In this document: positions 63,252 through 64,000 of the stretch, piece after piece | How positions within the stretch are numbered: position 1 is the stretch's first letter | Layout of the letters: each line of letters starts with the position of its first letter | From: Actinomycetospora cinnamomea | GTDB lineage: Bacteria > Actinomycetota > Actinomycetes > Mycobacteriales > Pseudonocardiaceae | Length of the DNA: 64,000 bases | Assembly: GCF_003096675.1 (NCBI RefSeq) | Contig: NZ_QEKW01000004.1 | Span: forward strand, 362,975-426,974 | Direction of reading: 5' to 3' | Program-made: the position numbers and the translations under genes | Notes under the pieces: model-generated | The model's database searches: none | Told to the model about the DNA's origin: nothing | The model's input: the letters and a program-made list of their open reading frames with translations, nothing else

Positions 63252-63482
63252 TCAGGAGGCCGTGCGCAGCCGCTCGGTGGGCCCGTCGAGCGCGACGGCG
63301 CGCTCGGCTCCCGACCCGGGCACGAGGCGCAGGTGCGAGCCGGCGGCGGGCACCGGCTCGGGTGCCGGCGTGCGGGGCGCCCGCGGCGTCGGGGTCACCC
63401 GGGTCGTGTGGGCCTCGTAGCGCTCCAGCGAGCACGCCAGGATCATGATCGCGATCGGGACGAGGACCACCACGAGGAGCAT
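63252..63482 (-). CDS. Small single-TM protein
   Basis: The 76-residue product starts at ATG 63482. MLLVVVLVPIAIMILACSLE forms one N-terminal TM helix, with a Cys near its end that could be a lipobox-like site, though the order of residues is not typical. A Pro/Thr-rich tail follows. It is convergent with the FUSC-like gene, four bases apart. No function is recognised. Confidence 0.6.
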   Translation of the reverse strand: MLLVVVLVPIAIMILACSLERYEAHTTRVTPTPRAPRTPAPEPVPAAGSHLRLVPGSGAERAVALDGPTERLRTAS

Positions 63483-63675
63483 GCCCCCGGCGTACCCGTC
63501 CCTCGCCGGCCCATGCGTGGTGACGCGATGTGCGCACGGACGGTGGCCGGATGGTCGCGCTGCGGAGCCGAACCTCTACCTGATCGACGAGCTGTCCACC
63601 GGTCGGCGCTGACGGCCGATCACCGGGCGCATCGACCTCCTGCCGCGGCACCGACCGCGCGGTACGTTCCTCCGG

Positions 63676-63909
63676 ATGGTGGACGTGTCCGGCTCGGCAG
63701 CGGGCGGGGGCACCGACGGCGACACCGCGTGCCCCGACGCCTGGGTCGTGCTCGTCGCCGACCCGGTCACCGGCGAGACCGACGCCTTCGGTCCCTTCGA
63801 CCGCGAGGCGGCGCGGGCCGACGCCGCCCGCCGTCGCGCCGAGCACGCGGCCGAGGGGCTGGACGAGGTCCTGGTCGTCACCGTGCCGCTCACGCCGCCC
63901 GAGGACTGA
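63676..63909 (+). CDS. Small hypothetical protein
   Basis: The 77-residue acidic product starts at ATG 63676; the ribosome site is weak. A short beta-rich core (DAWVVLVADPVTGETDAFGP) leads into an Ala/Arg helix and a final strand VLVVTVPLTP, suggesting a compact alpha/beta fold. No family is recognised. The 193-base gap before it shows no clear promoter, and the 91 bases after it hold nothing recognisable. Confidence 0.55.
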   Translation: MVDVSGSAAGGGTDGDTACPDAWVVLVADPVTGETDAFGPFDREAARADAARRRAEHAAEGLDEVLVVTVPLTPPED

Positions 63910-64000
63910 CTGTGAGGGTCAGTTCTCGCTGGCTCTCGTGGTCGTGGTGGGCTGGTGATCAGCAGCAGCGGGTGTGACTCCTGGTCTGACTGGCGTGATG

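Overview
The window is high-GC (roughly 73-75 percent by eye) actinobacterial chromosome. GTG starts, 4-bp GTGA/ATGA stop-start overlaps and an HspR heat-shock circuit all fit. Gene content and order point to a member of the Pseudonocardiaceae close to Pseudonocardia or Actinomycetospora; this placement is inference. The backbone order dcd - etfD - dnaK/grpE/dnaJ/hspR - flavohemoglobin - clpB - pyrE - rRNA/tRNA methyltransferase - DedA - fba resembles the mycobacterial region Rv0321-Rv0385, so most of the window looks like conserved core chromosome with inserted material.

Layout. 1-7.2 kb: tRNA-Gly(CCC), a small epimerase-like protein, a membrane diguanylate cyclase, a dCTP deaminase gene interrupted in frame by a 348-residue class 3 intein, and the membrane Fe-S oxidoreductase EtfD. 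7.6-16.1 kb: a compact six-gene operon for a type IV secretion-like apparatus (small membrane protein, PrgI-like protein, VirB4-type ATPase, VirB6-like channel protein, VirB8/TcpC-like protein, NlpC/P60 wall hydrolase) with no visible relaxase, coupling protein or integrase. 16.1-25.1 kb: the heat-shock block dnaK-grpE-dnaJ-hspR, a convergent type II flavohemoglobin-like gene and clpB, with HspR boxes (HAIR) before dnaK and clpB.

25.3-54.4 kb is an accessory island. It holds three very large AfsR/SARP-type regulators (25368, 32030, 46017), each close to redox or tailoring enzymes: two berberine-bridge-type FAD oxidases, a YdhR-like protein, a PIG-L deacetylase, an MFS pump, a DoxX/FAD oxidoreductase pair, a self-sufficient CYP102-type P450 preceded by a coupled 49-residue ORF, an aromatic-ring-hydroxylase-type monooxygenase, a methyltransferase and a PhzF isomerase. 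A marR-rph-like operon (rifampin-phosphotransferase fold) with a clear operator, a lipoprotein and an ABC-F ATPase follow. No PKS, NRPS or other scaffold synthase is present, so the island looks like tailoring, detoxification and resistance functions rather than a complete biosynthetic cluster.

54.4-64 kb: a membrane-anchored hypothetical protein, a tandem SDR fusion whose first half has lost its catalytic residues, pyrE and a SpoU methyltransferase in one coupled operon; then DedA, an ECF sigma factor with a Pro-rich membrane protein, class II aldolase, a DUF3151 protein, a FUSC-like membrane protein and two small hypothetical genes. The last 90 bases hold nothing recognisable.

The window also carries two families of dispersed palindromes (type A, intergenic; type B, twice inside coding sequence), a loop-less 52-bp perfect palindrome in a divergent promoter region and an 11-bp minisatellite between convergent genes. 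No CRISPR array, rRNA or complete insertion sequence was seen. All functions come from reading motifs by eye; no database search was run.
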